7,264 bases of DNA from Pirellulales bacterium (GTDB lineage Bacteria > Planctomycetota > Planctomycetia > Pirellulales > Thermoguttaceae). The DNA is taken from the NCBI GenBank assembly GCA_030605745.1, contig JAUWHT010000089.1:1-7264 (forward strand), in the 5' to 3' direction. Shown piece after piece: positions 1 to 5,701 of this stretch. A program made the translations under genes and the position numbers. The notes under the pieces are model-generated. The model was given only the letters and a program-made list of their open reading frames with translations. It had not been told where the DNA came from and did no database searches. Within the stretch, counting starts at the first letter, position 1. Every line of letters begins with the position of its first letter.

Positions 1-2
1 AG

Positions 3-512
3 GCCGAGATGCGGCGGCTGGCCTTGACCTATGAGCGGACCTGCTGGGAAATCAAGCAGGCCACGGTCGACAAGGAGATCGCCGGTCTGGAGGCCAAGGT
101 CAGCCAGGCCGAGGTTGACGCTTCCGCCGAAAATCTCCAGCGCCGCCGCATCTGCTCGCCCTTGGACGCGGTGGTCGTCGAGTTGTATCTACATGCCGGC
201 GAGTGGGTCCAGCCGGGCGATCCGGTGATGCACGTCGTTCGCGTAGACCGCTTGCGGATCGAGGGTTTCCTTAACACTGCCGAGATCGCGCCCGGCGAAG
301 TGGACGGCAAACCCGTTAGCGTCACCGTCGAGCTTGCCCGCGGCCGCCGAGAGACTTTTCCCGGAAAGGTCGTGTTCGTCAGCCCGCTGGTCCGGGCCGG
401 CGGCGAGTTCCAAGTCTGGGCCGAAGTGGCCAACCGTAAGCAGGCCGGCCATTGGCTGCTGCGCCCGGGACTGGAGGCGGAGATGAAGATAAGGATGAAG
501 GATGAAGGATGA
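3..512 (+). CDS. HlyD-family membrane-fusion/adaptor protein, 3' part
   Basis: This is the C-terminal part of a periplasmic adaptor (membrane-fusion) subunit; the frame is open at the window's left edge. Proteins of this kind link an inner-membrane transporter to outer-membrane export. The visible residues start with the end of a charged helical segment (EIAGLEAKVSQAEVDASAE, coiled-coil-like). The second half of a lipoyl/barrel-sandwich domain follows (RRRICSPLDAVVVELYLHAGEWVQPGDPVMHVV), then a beta-barrel region (LRIEGFLNTAEIAPGEVDGKPVSVTVE) and a membrane-proximal strand ending LLRPGLEAEMKIRM. The barrel-sandwich pattern of a cut-off 'SP.DAvV..l....G..V..Gdp...v' is typical of HlyD/RND adaptors. 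The last six codons (MKDEG and stop) lie inside a hairpin repeat, so the natural C-terminus may have been altered. The gene is followed after 41 bases by the M50 fusion gene on the same strand, probably in one operon. The exact transporter type cannot be told from this fragment. Confidence 0.85.
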   Translation, partial: AEMRRLALTYERTCWEIKQATVDKEIAGLEAKVSQAEVDASAENLQRRRICSPLDAVVVELYLHAGEWVQPGDPVMHVVRVDRLRIEGFLNTAEIAPGEVDGKPVSVTVELARGRRETFPGKVVFVSPLVRAGGEFQVWAEVANRKQAGHWLLRPGLEAEMKIRMKDEG

Positions 513-546
513 ATTCGGAATGATTCATCCTTTATCCTTTATCCTT
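491..546. repeat. Long hairpin made of 7-base repeats between the two export genes
   Basis: The left arm (491-514) consists of AAGGATG units. The right arm (523-546) is its complement over 24 positions with no gap; the only two departures from Watson-Crick pairing are G:U wobbles. The loop is 8 bases (515-522). The left arm overlaps the last codons and stop of the upstream gene. The right arm ends 7 bases before the ATG of the downstream gene, leaving no Shine-Dalgarno sequence there. As RNA it would be a very stable stem that could protect the upstream 3' end or limit translation of the next gene. There is no T-tract, so it is not a classic terminator. It looks like a copy of a dispersed repeat, but only one copy lies in this window. 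Confidence 0.8.
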
Positions 547-553
547 GTTCCCT

Positions 554-2797
554 ATGGTCGCCCTGCACGACAGCCTGGTTTCCAGTTCCGCCCGAGCGAT
601 GCCGATTCGGAAGCGGCCGGACCTGTCTGCGCGGCGCCAGCAGTACCTGGGCCGCAGCTATTGGGTGGTCAAGGAGCCGGTGGGGCTGAACTACTTCCGG
701 TTCCAGGACGAGGAATACGCTATCCTCCAGATGCTCGACGGCCGGACCAGTCTGGACGAGATCAAGCAGCGGTTCGAGGCCGAGTTCCCGCCGCAGAAAA
801 TCACCCTGGAGGAGCTTCAGCAGTTTCTGGGCATGCTGCATCGCAGCGGGCTGGTCACCGCCGGGGTAGGCGGGCAGGGACACCAGCTTCGCAAACGACG
901 CGACGAGCGCCGGCGCAAGGAAATCCTGGCCGCCGCCAGCAACATCCTGTGCATCCGCTTCAAGGGTTTCGATCCCGAGCGGCTGCTTAACCGGATGTAC
1001 CCCTACTTCCGCTGGGCCTTTGCACCGCTGACGGTCGTGCTGTGCTGCCTGTTGGTCGTCTCGGCGTTGACGCTGGTGCTGGTCGAGTGGGATGTGTTCC
1101 AGTCGAAGCTGCCGGGGTTCTACCAGTTCTTCAGTCCCTCGAACGCGCTGCTGCTGGCTTTGACGTTGGGGCTGGTCAAGATATGCCACGAGTTCGGGCA
1201 CGGGCTCTCTTGTAAGCACTTCGGCGGCGAATGCCACGAGATAGGCATCATGATCCTGGTGCTCACGCCCTGCATGTACTGCAACGTGTCCGACTCGTGG
1301 ATGCTGCCCAACAAATGGCACCGGGCGGCAATCGGCGCGGCCGGAATGTACGTCGAGATAGTGATCGCCTCGATCTGCACGTTCGTGTGGTGGTTCAGCG
1401 AGCCGGGACTGATGAACCACCTGTGTCTTAACACCATGTTCATCGCCTCGGTTAGCACCCTGCTGTTTAACGCCAACCCGTTGTTGCGCTACGACGGCTA
1501 TTACATCCTGGCCGACGTCACCGAGATTCCCAACCTGCGGCAGAAAGCGACCACGATCCTCAGCCAGAAGCTGGGCCAGTTGTGCCTGGGGCTGGAGCCG
1601 CCCGAGGACCCCTTCCTGCCCGAGCGAAACCAAATCTTCTTCGCCATGTACTCGGTAGCGGCGGCCGCGTATCGGTGGTTCATCCTGGCGTCGATCTTGT
1701 GGTTCCTGTACCAGGTGTTCAAACCGTACCGGCTGGAGGTCATCGGCCAGGGCATCATTGCGATGTCGCTTTACGGGCTGGTGGCCATGCCGCTTTACAA
1801 AGCAGGAAAATTCTTCTACGTGCCCGGGAGGATCGATAAAGTGAAAAAACCCCGCATGTACGCCAGCCTGGGTGTGCTGGTGTTGCTGGTCGCAGGTGTG
1901 ATCTTCATCCCGCTGCCGCACAGCGTCACTTGTACCTTGGAGGTCCAGCCCCGCGACGCGCTGCCGGTCTACGTCGACGTATCCGACGGCGGACGGCTGG
2001 AAGAGATCAACGTCAACCCCGGCGATCGGGTGACCAAGGGCCAACAGATCGCCCAACTGGCAAACGTCGACGTCGACCTGGAAATTGCCCAGCTCACCGG
2101 TGAACAGGACCAATACCGAATGCAACTGGCAAGCCTCCGCCGGCAGCGACACCGCGATCGCCAGGCACATGCCGAGATCCCGGGGATTACCGAGGCACTA
2201 CAGGCGGTCACGCGGCAGTTGGAGCAGAAGCAGCGGGACCAGGCCCGGCTTCGGCTGGTGGCCCCGGTCGCCGGCACCGTGTTGCCCCCGCCGGAAACCG
2301 GCCGCCAGGAAACCGCGGACGGCCAGTTGCCCGCTTGGTCGGGCACGCCGCTGATGCCGGAAAACATCGGCGCGCAACTGGACGAAAGCGTGCTGTTCTG
2401 TCAGATAGGCGATCCTAAGCTGCTGGAGGCGATCCTGGTGATCGACCAGGCCGACAGAAACTTCGTCTGCGTCGGTCAGGAAGTGGAAATCAAACTGGAC
2501 CAGCTCCCCTACGACACGCTGCACAGCCAGATCACTTCGATCGCCGAGTCCGAACTGGAGATCAGCCCCCGGTCCCTATCGACCAAGGCCGGCGGCGAAC
2601 TGCCCACCATAACCGACCCGACCACCGGCGCCGAACGACCCCAAAGCACCTCCTACCAGGCCCGCGCACCCTTGGACGACCCCGACGGTCTACTGCGGAT
2701 CGGCCTGCGCGGCCGCGCCAAAATCCACACCCCCTGGCAACCCCTAGGCCAACGCATCTGGCGCTTCGTCTGCCATACGTTCAATTTCAAGCTGTAG
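554..2797 (+). CDS. PqqD-like / M50 metalloprotease / HlyD-like fusion membrane protein
   Basis: Predicted 747-residue inner-membrane protein. Residues 35-101 form a PqqD-like winged-helix domain (YWVVKEPVGLNYFRF ... LDGRTSLDEI ... LHRSGLV). Hydrophobic segments lie near 155-177, 196-210, 258-282, 291-306, 360-386, 397-415 and 436-453. The M50 (site-2 protease) zinc site is intact: HEFGH at 212-216, and Asp314 in NANPLLRYDGYY supplies the third ligand. Several cysteines surround it (211, 220, 227, and C240-x-x-C243). From about 465 onward the chain is HlyD-like: a lipoyl half (GGRLEEINVNPGDRVTKGQ), a charged helical stretch (512-565), the second half (RLVAPVAGTVLPPP), then a beta-barrel region ending in FNFKL. 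I chose ATG 554 because MVALHDSLVS matches my recollection of planctomycete homologues; a TTG at 545 would add three residues. No Shine-Dalgarno is visible. It is probably translated after the upstream adaptor as part of one export system. Whether it cleaves a substrate is unknown. Confidence 0.88.
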   Translation: MVALHDSLVSSSARAMPIRKRPDLSARRQQYLGRSYWVVKEPVGLNYFRFQDEEYAILQMLDGRTSLDEIKQRFEAEFPPQKITLEELQQFLGMLHRSGLVTAGVGGQGHQLRKRRDERRRKEILAAASNILCIRFKGFDPERLLNRMYPYFRWAFAPLTVVLCCLLVVSALTLVLVEWDVFQSKLPGFYQFFSPSNALLLALTLGLVKICHEFGHGLSCKHFGGECHEIGIMILVLTPCMYCNVSDSWMLPNKWHRAAIGAAGMYVEIVIASICTFVWWFSEPGLMNHLCLNTMFIASVSTLLFNANPLLRYDGYYILADVTEIPNLRQKATTILSQKLGQLCLGLEPPEDPFLPERNQIFFAMYSVAAAAYRWFILASILWFLYQVFKPYRLEVIGQGIIAMSLYGLVAMPLYKAGKFFYVPGRIDKVKKPRMYASLGVLVLLVAGVIFIPLPHSVTCTLEVQPRDALPVYVDVSDGGRLEEINVNPGDRVTKGQQIAQLANVDVDLEIAQLTGEQDQYRMQLASLRRQRHRDRQAHAEIPGITEALQAVTRQLEQKQRDQARLRLVAPVAGTVLPPPETGRQETADGQLPAWSGTPLMPENIGAQLDESVLFCQIGDPKLLEAILVIDQADRNFVCVGQEVEIKLDQLPYDTLHSQITSIAESELEISPRSLSTKAGGELPTITDPTTGAERPQSTSYQARAPLDDPDGLLRIGLRGRAKIHTPWQPLGQRIWRFVCHTFNFKL

Positions 2798-2808
2798 ATG
2801 GACACAAA

Positions 2809-2837
2809 TTGACACATTGATGCCCGAGGGGTATATT
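2809..2837 (+). promoter_or_regulatory. Sigma70-type promoter of the DUF4258-like TA pair
   Basis: TTGACA (2809-2814) is a perfect -35 box. A 17-base spacer follows, then TATATT (2832-2837), which matches the -10 consensus at 5 of 6. The predicted start of transcription is around 2844, leaving a leader of about 15 bases that contains GGTGGG (2847-2852), 6 bases before the ATG at 2859. GACACA occurs twice exactly 10 bases apart (2801 and 2811), the second copy overlapping the -35. This is a possible direct-repeat operator for autoregulation. Confidence 0.7.
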
Positions 2838-2858
2838 CCAGATTCTGGTGGGTAATAG

Positions 2859-3143
2859 ATGAGGATTCGCTTCTATATTGACCCGGAGACTGGACTTCCG
2901 CACATCTATGAACACGATGTGAGCGGAGAGGAAGTCGAGGAGGTTCTGAGTGGCTCGGGCGAAGATCGTCCTGGTCGGGAAGGGTCGCGAATGGCGATTG
3001 GTGAGACCCGAGCCGGGCGCTGCTTGCGCGTCATCTATGTGCCTGATCCGGAGCCGAACAGTGTTTTCGTGATCACCGCGTACGATCTGACAGGAAAGCA
3101 ACTAAAAGCATACCGACGTCGACGTCGAAGGAAACCAAGATGA
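2859..3143 (+). CDS. Putative toxin, DUF4258/BrnT-like
   Basis: Small basic protein of 94 residues. It starts MRIRFYIDPETGLPHIYEHDVSGEEVEEVL, where a histidine is followed by a 'vs.eEVeevL' helix. The core is GRxGSRMAIGETRAGRCLRVIYV, then VFVITAYDLTGKQLKAYRRRRRRKPR. This order (H, EEV-L helix, GR-T..GR.L.V, viTAY, basic tail) is what I associate with DUF4258/BrnT-type RNase toxins of the RelE-like fold. The family call is by motif memory, not by search. The last residues are an uninterrupted run of six arginines plus a lysine, which could bind RNA or the acidic partner. The ATG is preceded by GGTGGG and a strong promoter. Its stop overlaps the next ATG (ATGA), so the two are translationally coupled, toxin first. 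It could also be a non-toxic member of the family. Confidence 0.7.
   Translation: MRIRFYIDPETGLPHIYEHDVSGEEVEEVLSGSGEDRPGREGSRMAIGETRAGRCLRVIYVPDPEPNSVFVITAYDLTGKQLKAYRRRRRRKPR
3114..3127. repeat. 14-bp perfect palindrome inside the toxin's arginine codons
   Basis: CGACGTCGACGTCG is its own reverse complement. It encodes the arginine run at the toxin C-terminus (CGA/CGT alternation) and ends just before GAAGGA (3127-3132), the Shine-Dalgarno of the downstream putative antitoxin (ATG 3140, 7 bases later). It could fold in RNA or act as a protein-binding site. It may equally be a by-product of alternating arginine codons. Confidence 0.45.
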
Positions 3144-3340
3144 CAAAGCAGAGCGAATTTCCGCGCGGATGGGACGAGGAACGCGTGCTGCGCGTGCTCG
3201 CGCATTACGAATCCCAGACAGAAAACGAGGCGGTAGCCGAGGACGAAGCTGCTTACGAAGATCCCGGCCATACCTTCATGGAAATCCCTAACGAACTGGT
3301 GCCCGTGGTCCGCGAACTGCTGGCAAAGAAAACCGGATGA
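3140..3340 (+). CDS. Putative antitoxin partner of the DUF4258-like protein
   Basis: Acidic 66-residue protein. It starts MTKQSEFPRGWDEERVLRVLAHYESQTENEAVAEDEAAYED and ends in a helix, MEIPNELVPVVRELLAKKTG. Small proteins with the pattern 'fP.GWdEeRV..v..hYE.QteeEAvAEDEAAyed' followed by 'mevP.eLVp.VReLiak' are, as I recall, regularly found next to DUF4258-like genes; I have no named domain for it. It overlaps the upstream gene by ATGA and has its own GAAGGA ribosome site 7 bases before the start. The strong net negative charge complements the arginine-rich toxin tail. The antitoxin role is inferred from context and charge. Confidence 0.7.
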   Translation: MTKQSEFPRGWDEERVLRVLAHYESQTENEAVAEDEAAYEDPGHTFMEIPNELVPVVRELLAKKTG

Positions 3341-3468
3341 TCAATACGCGGTGCCTGGCGGCGATACTTGGCCCCAGCAAACCGCAGGTCAACTTCGTTT
3401 GCAGTCCCACCGCATCGTCCGCCAAAAGACCGTGCAAACCGATAAGCAGAGATCCGATAAAGAAAATC

Positions 3469-3489
3469 CGTCCCCAATAAGCGAACCTG
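3469..3489 (+). repeat. Interspersed repeat, copy A (core only)
   Basis: Contains the 15-base core CAATAAGCGAACCTG (3475-3489), identical to the reverse complement of copy D. A GTCCCC precedes the core, as it does in D but with four extra bases there. Similarity to the other copies stops after the core. It lies in the 176-base gene-free stretch (3341-3516) between the plus-strand TA pair and the 3' end of the minus-strand membrane gene. I see no coding sequence or RNA gene in that stretch. Confidence 0.55.
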
Positions 3490-3516
3490 CTTAGGAATCC
3501 TAGGATCCGTGAAGTG

Positions 3517-3843
3517 TCACGTCTGATCTTTTTCTCGTTGTTGGTCACGATTTTTGTTGAAGGCGCCGTACATCCCATACGCTACCAGCGTTCCAAAGAG
3601 CGCAGATATCACGAGCACAATCAAAATGCCCTTCACAGCGTCTTCGGGTGTAATCGCCCCTCGCCTTGTAATACCAGCTAGGCTCATCACCGTAAAGCAA
3701 GTAACGGCAACCACACCGCCTACAATGGCTGCGAGTGCGGCACGCGGTTTCTTTACGAGTAGGATAAGTAGTGCCACTAGGGGGATGGAAAGGACCACGA
3801 TTACAAACGTTAAGTCACTAGAGTGAATGCTAAGCGGGAACAT
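3517..3843 (-). CDS. Small three-helix membrane protein, unknown function
   Basis: I do not recognise this 108-residue protein. It has three hydrophobic segments (about 11-30, 36-56 and 69-93), a short KKPR loop between the first two, and a polar loop ITRRGAITPEDAV between the second and third. The tail is charged and hydrophilic (FNKNRDQQREKDQT). The start is well supported: GGAGG (complement of 3852-3856) lies 8 bases before the ATG at 3843. Base composition is lower in GC than the export operon, consistent with an acquired gene. It lies between repeat copies A and B, with the RelE/Phd pair upstream on the same strand. A link to that TA pair is possible but not shown; a phage-like or stress-membrane role would be a guess. 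Confidence 0.72.
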   Translation of the reverse strand: MFPLSIHSSDLTFVIVVLSIPLVALLILLVKKPRAALAAIVGGVVAVTCFTVMSLAGITRRGAITPEDAVKGILIVLVISALFGTLVAYGMYGAFNKNRDQQREKDQT

Positions 3844-3905
3844 GATGATAACCTCCGAACGGTATTAAACCGGAAGCCAGCGCTAATTGGTGTATTGGTG
3901 CCGGG

Positions 3906-3977
3906 TTTTCTTTTGCGGTCCTCTACCTATTGATCAAGACCGGCCACCGGATCAATAAGCGACCCTGTCCCATCTTG
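3906..3977 (+). repeat. Interspersed repeat, copy B, with internal hairpin
   Basis: Aligns without gaps to copy C (5630-5701) with 58 of 72 bases identical. It contains TATTGATC (3928-3935) and its exact complement GATCAATA (3950-3957), which form an 8-bp stem enclosing CCGG...CCG, then the shared core (CAATAAGCGA plus CTGTCCC). It sits between the 3' end of the first Phd-like antitoxin and the start of the membrane-protein gene. The hairpin arms are fully conserved between B and C although the loop between them differs at four positions. Confidence 0.75.
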
Positions 3978-3995
3978 TGTTGTCCTTCCAGGATC

Positions 3996-4250
3996 TCAGC
4001 AATTCTGGTTGCTTCTCTTCTTGGCAATTTCGGACATTGGGATGTCACCTGTTTCTTTCGATCTTTCTTCGAGAAACGATATGAAGCGATCACTGTTTCC
4101 CAAAGAGGCGACTTCTCGTTCGAATTGGTCCGCCTCTTCGAGAAGAAAATCGTTGCCGTCGGTGGCATGGATTAGGACAGCCTCCGACTTGGCAAGCGCC
4201 AGAAGCTCGTCTAGAGTATGTTTCTCATTCGTCAAGTCAATGGTTTTCAT
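3996..4250 (-). CDS. Phd/YefM-like antitoxin (module 1)
   Basis: Predicted 84-residue antitoxin. It begins MKTIDL and continues TLDELLALAKSEAVLIHATDGNDFLLEEADQFEREV, the beta-helix-beta layout expected of a Phd/YefM DNA-binding fold. An acidic toxin-binding helix follows (DRFISFLEERSKETGDIPMSEIAKK). The first 45 residues would bind the operator; the C-terminal half would neutralise the RelE-like partner. Its ATG overlaps the toxin's stop (ATGA), so it is the second gene of the pair, the reverse of the usual phd-doc or relBE order but like higBA. The antitoxin of module 2 shares MKT-DL, -VLI, -S-RF-S-ER and the same overlap, so the two are probably distant relatives. The tail (RSNQNC) is atypical and close to repeat B; the frame beyond the stop continues into the repeat. 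Confidence 0.75.
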   Translation of the reverse strand: MKTIDLTNEKHTLDELLALAKSEAVLIHATDGNDFLLEEADQFEREVASLGNSDRFISFLEERSKETGDIPMSEIAKKRSNQNC

Positions 4251-4540
4251 ATTTGGACCCCTTGTCCTTGGATAAGCAACTGGTTATGCACTTTGTGACC
4301 GATTGCCAGAACTCGTACAATGTGTTGCTCTTTGATTTCATAGAACACACGGTATTTTCCGATCCGCAGTTCCCATGGTGCCAGTGGGTTTGGCCTGAGT
4401 TGCTTCCGTTTCTTAGTTTCGATATCGGCATCAACCCCCAGAAAGGTTGATATGGCACTGAGAATCACGCGCTGCTCATTTACACGGTACCAGGCGAGGT
4501 CTTGGTCCGCGCTCGGCACAAATCTGACAGAGAAATCCAT
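4247..4540 (-). CDS. RelE/ParE-superfamily toxin (module 1)
   Basis: A 97-residue protein with the RelE-type pattern: an N-terminal strand (FSVRFVPSA), helices (DQDLAWYRVNEQRVILSAI), and the signature WELRIGKYRVFYEI at 56-69 followed by IVRVLAIGHK. In RelE-family mRNA interferases the basic residues around this sheet (here R59, K62, R64, H82 and K83) lie near the active site; the specific assignment here is inference. The start ATG at 4540 is supported by family length, though no strong Shine-Dalgarno is seen. The gene precedes its antitoxin and overlaps it by ATGA. Residues after GHK (VHNQLLIQGQGVQI) are longer than the catalytic core needs. Confidence 0.85.
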   Translation of the reverse strand: MDFSVRFVPSADQDLAWYRVNEQRVILSAISTFLGVDADIETKKRKQLRPNPLAPWELRIGKYRVFYEIKEQHIVRVLAIGHKVHNQLLIQGQGVQI

Positions 4541-4689
4541 CTACGTAAGGGTATCACATCCGGAACGCTGGGCAAAGTGCCCCTCTTTCCTGAATCCCCT
4601 CTCAGCGGGCGAGCATCTTGGCTATCTCGTTGATGCGCAACAATTTACGTGCTATGCCCAGGTTGCAGGCAATACGCCAAATTTACTTC

Positions 4690-4717
4690 TTGCCGGTTCC
4701 TTTTCCGACGATATAAG
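4690..4717 (+). promoter_or_regulatory. Possible promoter/operator of the MNT-HEPN gene
   Basis: TTGCCG (4690-4695), a 16-base spacer and TATAAG (4712-4717) form a moderate sigma70-like promoter, 35 bases before the start codon. The -10 overlaps TATAAGTTATA (4712-4722), a perfect palindrome around a central G, which could be an operator. An alternative -10 is TATACT (4719-4724), without a good -35. The 4541-4689 stretch upstream shows no gene I can support. Confidence 0.35.
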
Positions 4718-4751
4718 TTATACTGAACAGTGTTGTTAGTATTCAGGAGTT

Positions 4752-5630
4752 ATGAAACGCTCCCTTCCCCCTCGATCGCGACACCAGGCTGCCCGGCTCC
4801 GCGAGATTACCGGCGTGATCCGCGAGTTGGTCGGGGACGATCTGGCCATGCTGATCCTGTTCGGCTCCTATGCCCGAGGCGATTGGGTCGAGGATTGCTA
4901 TGTTGAGGGTCATATTACCTATACTTACCAGAGCGATTTCGATCTGTTGATTGTCACCGAGAGCCGTTCCAGCGCAACACAGGCAGGTGAGGCTCGTCTA
5001 GCTCGCGTCATTCGGCAACGTTTGGAGCGACTGTGCCTGCACCGTCCGACCTCCAGCATCATCGTCGAGGACATCGAGCGCCTGAACAAGGACATCGAAC
5101 GCGGCCAGTATTTTTTCAGCGACATCAAGAAAGAAGGCGTGTTGCTCTTCGACAGCGGTCGCCACAAGCTGGCCCGACGCCGCAAGCTCGATCCTAAGCA
5201 GCGCCGGAAATACGCCCGCGAGGACTACAATCATTGGTTTAAGAGCGCCAACGAGTTTTGGATCGATTCCCAAAACGCCCTCGAGCGCCGCAGCAATAAT
5301 AAGGCTGCGTTCGAACTCCACCAAGCGACGGAACGTTTTTTCACGGCGACGATTTTGGTCTTCACCCGTTACAAGCCCAAGACACACGACCTCAAAGAGC
5401 TGGACCGCCAGGTCAGTAACCTGCACTCCGACTTTTTCACCGTCTTTCCCCGCGCGACCAAGCAACAGCAACGCCGCTTCGACCTACTCAGGCGGGCCTA
5501 CATCGACGCCCGCTACAAGCGCGACTACAAGATCACCAAGGCCGAACTGGAATACCTCGCCGAGAGAGTCCGCAAGCTTCAACAACTGACCAAGAAGATC
5601 TGCCGCAAAAAGATCGCAAGTATGGCGTGA
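4752..5630 (+). CDS. Nucleotidyltransferase (MNT)-HEPN fusion protein
   Basis: A 292-residue protein. Residues 15-110 form a minimal nucleotidyltransferase with LFGSYARGD (G38-S39) and SDFDLLIV (Asp62 and Asp64), the Gly-Ser/Asp-x-Asp signature; the third carboxylate is probably in SIIVEDIE (103-109). Between these motifs lies an insert (WVEDCYVEGHITYTYQ). Residues 155-280 look like a HEPN domain (DYNHWFKSANEFW ... AAFELHQATERFFTATILVF ... PKTHDLKEL ... RAYIDARYKRDY). MNT/HEPN pairs are known TA or defence modules in which the MNT can AMPylate the HEPN RNase. Here both are in one chain, so it may be a self-controlled enzyme. R206-x5-H212 fits the HEPN Rx4-6H pattern, but it lies in the PKTHDL segment common to PF05168 proteins, so RNase activity is uncertain. 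AGGAG lies only 2 bases before the ATG, an unusually short spacing. The first 15 residues are basic and poorly defined. Confidence 0.85.
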   Translation: MKRSLPPRSRHQAARLREITGVIRELVGDDLAMLILFGSYARGDWVEDCYVEGHITYTYQSDFDLLIVTESRSSATQAGEARLARVIRQRLERLCLHRPTSSIIVEDIERLNKDIERGQYFFSDIKKEGVLLFDSGRHKLARRRKLDPKQRRKYAREDYNHWFKSANEFWIDSQNALERRSNNKAAFELHQATERFFTATILVFTRYKPKTHDLKELDRQVSNLHSDFFTVFPRATKQQQRRFDLLRRAYIDARYKRDYKITKAELEYLAERVRKLQQLTKKICRKKIASMA

Positions 5631-5701
5631 TTTCTTTTTCGGCCTTCTGCCTATTGATCTCGACCGGCTGCCGGATCAATAAGCGAATCTGTCCCGCTTT
5701 G
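5631..5701 (+). repeat. Interspersed repeat, copy C, between convergent genes
   Basis: 81% identical to copy B over 72 aligned bases, without gaps. It carries the same hairpin, TATTGATC (5652-5659) with GATCAATA (5674-5681). The core region 5675-5701 matches the reverse complement of copy D at 24 of 27 positions. It starts directly after the stop of the MNT-HEPN gene. On the minus strand it encodes the end and the stop of the module 2 antitoxin. The hairpin lies between converging genes, where it could act as a weak two-way terminator. Confidence 0.75.

Noticed and set aside
539..2170. 543-codon open frame on the minus strand
   Set aside because: It lies fully antisense to the M50/HlyD fusion, whose motifs are unmistakable. 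The translation is Gln/His/Arg-rich low-quality sequence typical of the complement of GC-rich genes.
3508..3521. CGTGA-AGTG-TCACG hairpin as a terminator
   Set aside because: The stem is only 5 bp, it overlaps the stop codon of the minus-strand membrane gene, and the T-run on the plus side is 7 bases away.
3288..3578. 96-codon minus frame with a short hydrophobic stretch
   Set aside because: It overlaps the better supported membrane-protein gene and runs through repeat copy A and the antitoxin's 3' end. It has no ribosome site or coherent fold.
4452..4739. 95-codon plus frame upstream of the MNT-HEPN gene
   Set aside because: It starts antisense to the RelE-like toxin and runs into the promoter region of the MNT-HEPN gene. 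No domain or ribosome site supports it.
4998..5471. 157-codon open frame on the minus strand
   Set aside because: Antisense shadow of the MNT-HEPN gene.
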